Positions 63,321-64,000 of a stretch of 64,000 nucleotides of DNA are shown here, one piece after another. Below the pieces are notes generated by a model, which worked only from the letters and a program-made list of their open reading frames with translations, was not told the origin of the DNA and searched no databases. How positions within the stretch are numbered: the first letter of the stretch is position 1; every line of letters begins with the position of its first letter. The DNA comes from Acinetobacter sp. ANC 4169 (GTDB lineage: Bacteria > Pseudomonadota > Gammaproteobacteria > Pseudomonadales > Moraxellaceae): the NCBI RefSeq assembly GCF_002135355.1, contig NZ_NEGE01000002.1, positions 1 through 64,000 on the forward strand. The letters are read 5' to 3'. Made by a program: the position numbers and the translations under genes.

Positions 63321-64000
63321 TTAGGGTAAATGAATCGTGATATAGGCTTGTTCAGCAGGCTGGCTAATAATGTTCTGGTAAAGCGCTAATGATTTATCAT
63401 TCTGATTTGAAAGCATAAAATTCAAAGATATAAATGACAGTAAAGCAAAAAATACCAAAAATATTAAAATCCAGAAAAAGGGCAATTCACGATGAATGAT
63501 ATGTTTAATTTGATCAGGCAAAGCAGCAAAGGGTGAAAAAGAGGCTTTTTTGCCTTTTAAAAAGTCAATTTCATCGCCAACTCGTGCCACCAGATGATTT
63601 AAACTTTGTATAGATTCAATTCGAAATTTGCCGTGAAAGCCCAGTAGCATACAATAATGAAAGACTTCTAATGCGGCGAGGCGATCTTTACCCTGACGGC
63701 GAAGTGATTCCAAAATTTCAAAAAAACGATAACCCGCCAGTTGAGAACCAAAAAGGCTTAATTGTAAGGGACTGATCATCCAGTTATTTTGTAACTCAAA
63801 AAATTGCGCATCCTGTTGCGTTACAATAGTTTCATCCAGTAATGCGCAATATGCATATTGTGCGTCATGAATATCTTCTGCTGAAAATTGCAGTTTTCTC
63901 GCCTGATTTTCAAAACAATTTAACAGATTTAAAATTTTGTCCCGAAAATCATCTGGATGGGCCGGAATATATTGATTCTTCAGTAAAAAAACCACATAGA
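63321..64000 (-). CDS. tssL: T6SS protein TssL (DotU family), 5-prime end outside window
   Basis: The visible part is about 226 residues. HDAQYAYCALLDETIV and NNWMISPLQLSLFGSQLAGYRFFEILE are classic DotU blocks (DExxL/W), and the C-terminal helix FFWILIFLVFFALLSFISLNFML (near 183-205) anchors it in the inner membrane. TssL is part of the membrane complex with TssM and TssJ. The frame stays open to the last base, so the real start lies beyond the window. The genes to the right are likely the rest of the T6SS cluster. Confidence 0.9.
   Translation of the reverse strand, partial: YVVFLLKNQYIPAHPDDFRDKILNLLNCFENQARKLQFSAEDIHDAQYAYCALLDETIVTQQDAQFFELQNNWMISPLQLSLFGSQLAGYRFFEILESLRRQGKDRLAALEVFHYCMLLGFHGKFRIESIQSLNHLVARVGDEIDFLKGKKASFSPFAALPDQIKHIIHRELPFFWILIFLVFFALLSFISLNFMLSNQNDKSLALYQNIISQPAEQAYITIHLP

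Overview
The window looks like the chromosome of an Acinetobacter species. Pointers are the AT-rich intergenic DNA, a LexA-like UmuD with the long N-terminus typical of the acinetobacters, a CatM/BenM-type LysR regulator, a TagX-type peptidase next to a type VI secretion gene, and small Gln/Asn-rich hydrophilic proteins. No rRNA, tRNA or CRISPR array was recognised. Most genes are ordinary chromosomal ones, broken up by small accessory islands.

Layout. 0-4.4 kb is a decayed mobile region: the end of an IS630-type transposase, a frameshifted tyrosine integrase and small phage-like genes, then a cold shock gene and a small lipoprotein. 4.6-7.3 kb is acnB. 7.4-9.4 kb is an AT-rich insert with a DUF262 gene followed directly by a HEPN-type gene whose tail is a 12-copy 9-bp repeat; this is the best candidate for an undescribed defence or toxin module. 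9.6-16.9 kb holds a hydrolase, brnQ, map and two LysR genes. 16.9-22.3 kb is a lipid/xenobiotic cluster (hydrolase and PadR regulator facing fadH, an NTF2-like protein and a second hydrolase) with two palindromic operators. 23.3-35.0 kb is a stress-protection island: katE, a heme-oxygenase-like diiron protein, CinA-C, DUF2171, SRAP, a DJ-1-like protein, an SDR, a KGG-type small protein, Gln-rich hydrophilins and several unknown small proteins, plus a 17-copy 9-bp minisatellite and REP-like repeats.

35.2-44.9 kb is the valine/isobutyrate catabolic operon (mmsA, mmsB, acyl-CoA synthetase, acyl-CoA dehydrogenase, enoyl-CoA hydratase, 3-hydroxyisobutyryl-CoA hydrolase, MHS transporter) with a divergent LysR regulator. 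Together these genes would carry isobutyryl-CoA to methylmalonate semialdehyde and propionyl-CoA. 45-51.8 kb has small proteins, a META lipoprotein, an MFS carrier and a MASE1-GGDEF diguanylate cyclase. 51.8-54.1 kb is aroQ-accB-accC. 54.3-57.1 kb holds umuC and umuD as separate units, each preceded by a similar inverted repeat that fits the UmuD-type SOS operator, with a fourth hydrophilin gene between them. 57.2-58.8 kb has an Imm33-like gene and a two-gene zeta-toxin-like module. 58.9-60.7 kb is a sulfur module (two YeeE/YedE halves and a persulfide-dioxygenase-like hydrolase). The right end enters a type VI secretion locus (tagX, a membrane protein, tssL).

Four tiny Gln/Asn-rich hydrophilins (23.9, 29.5, 46.9 and 56.0 kb) lie at separate sites, two of them in the stress island and one between the SOS genes. 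They suggest a dispersed disordered-protein family for stress survival. That is inference from composition and context.
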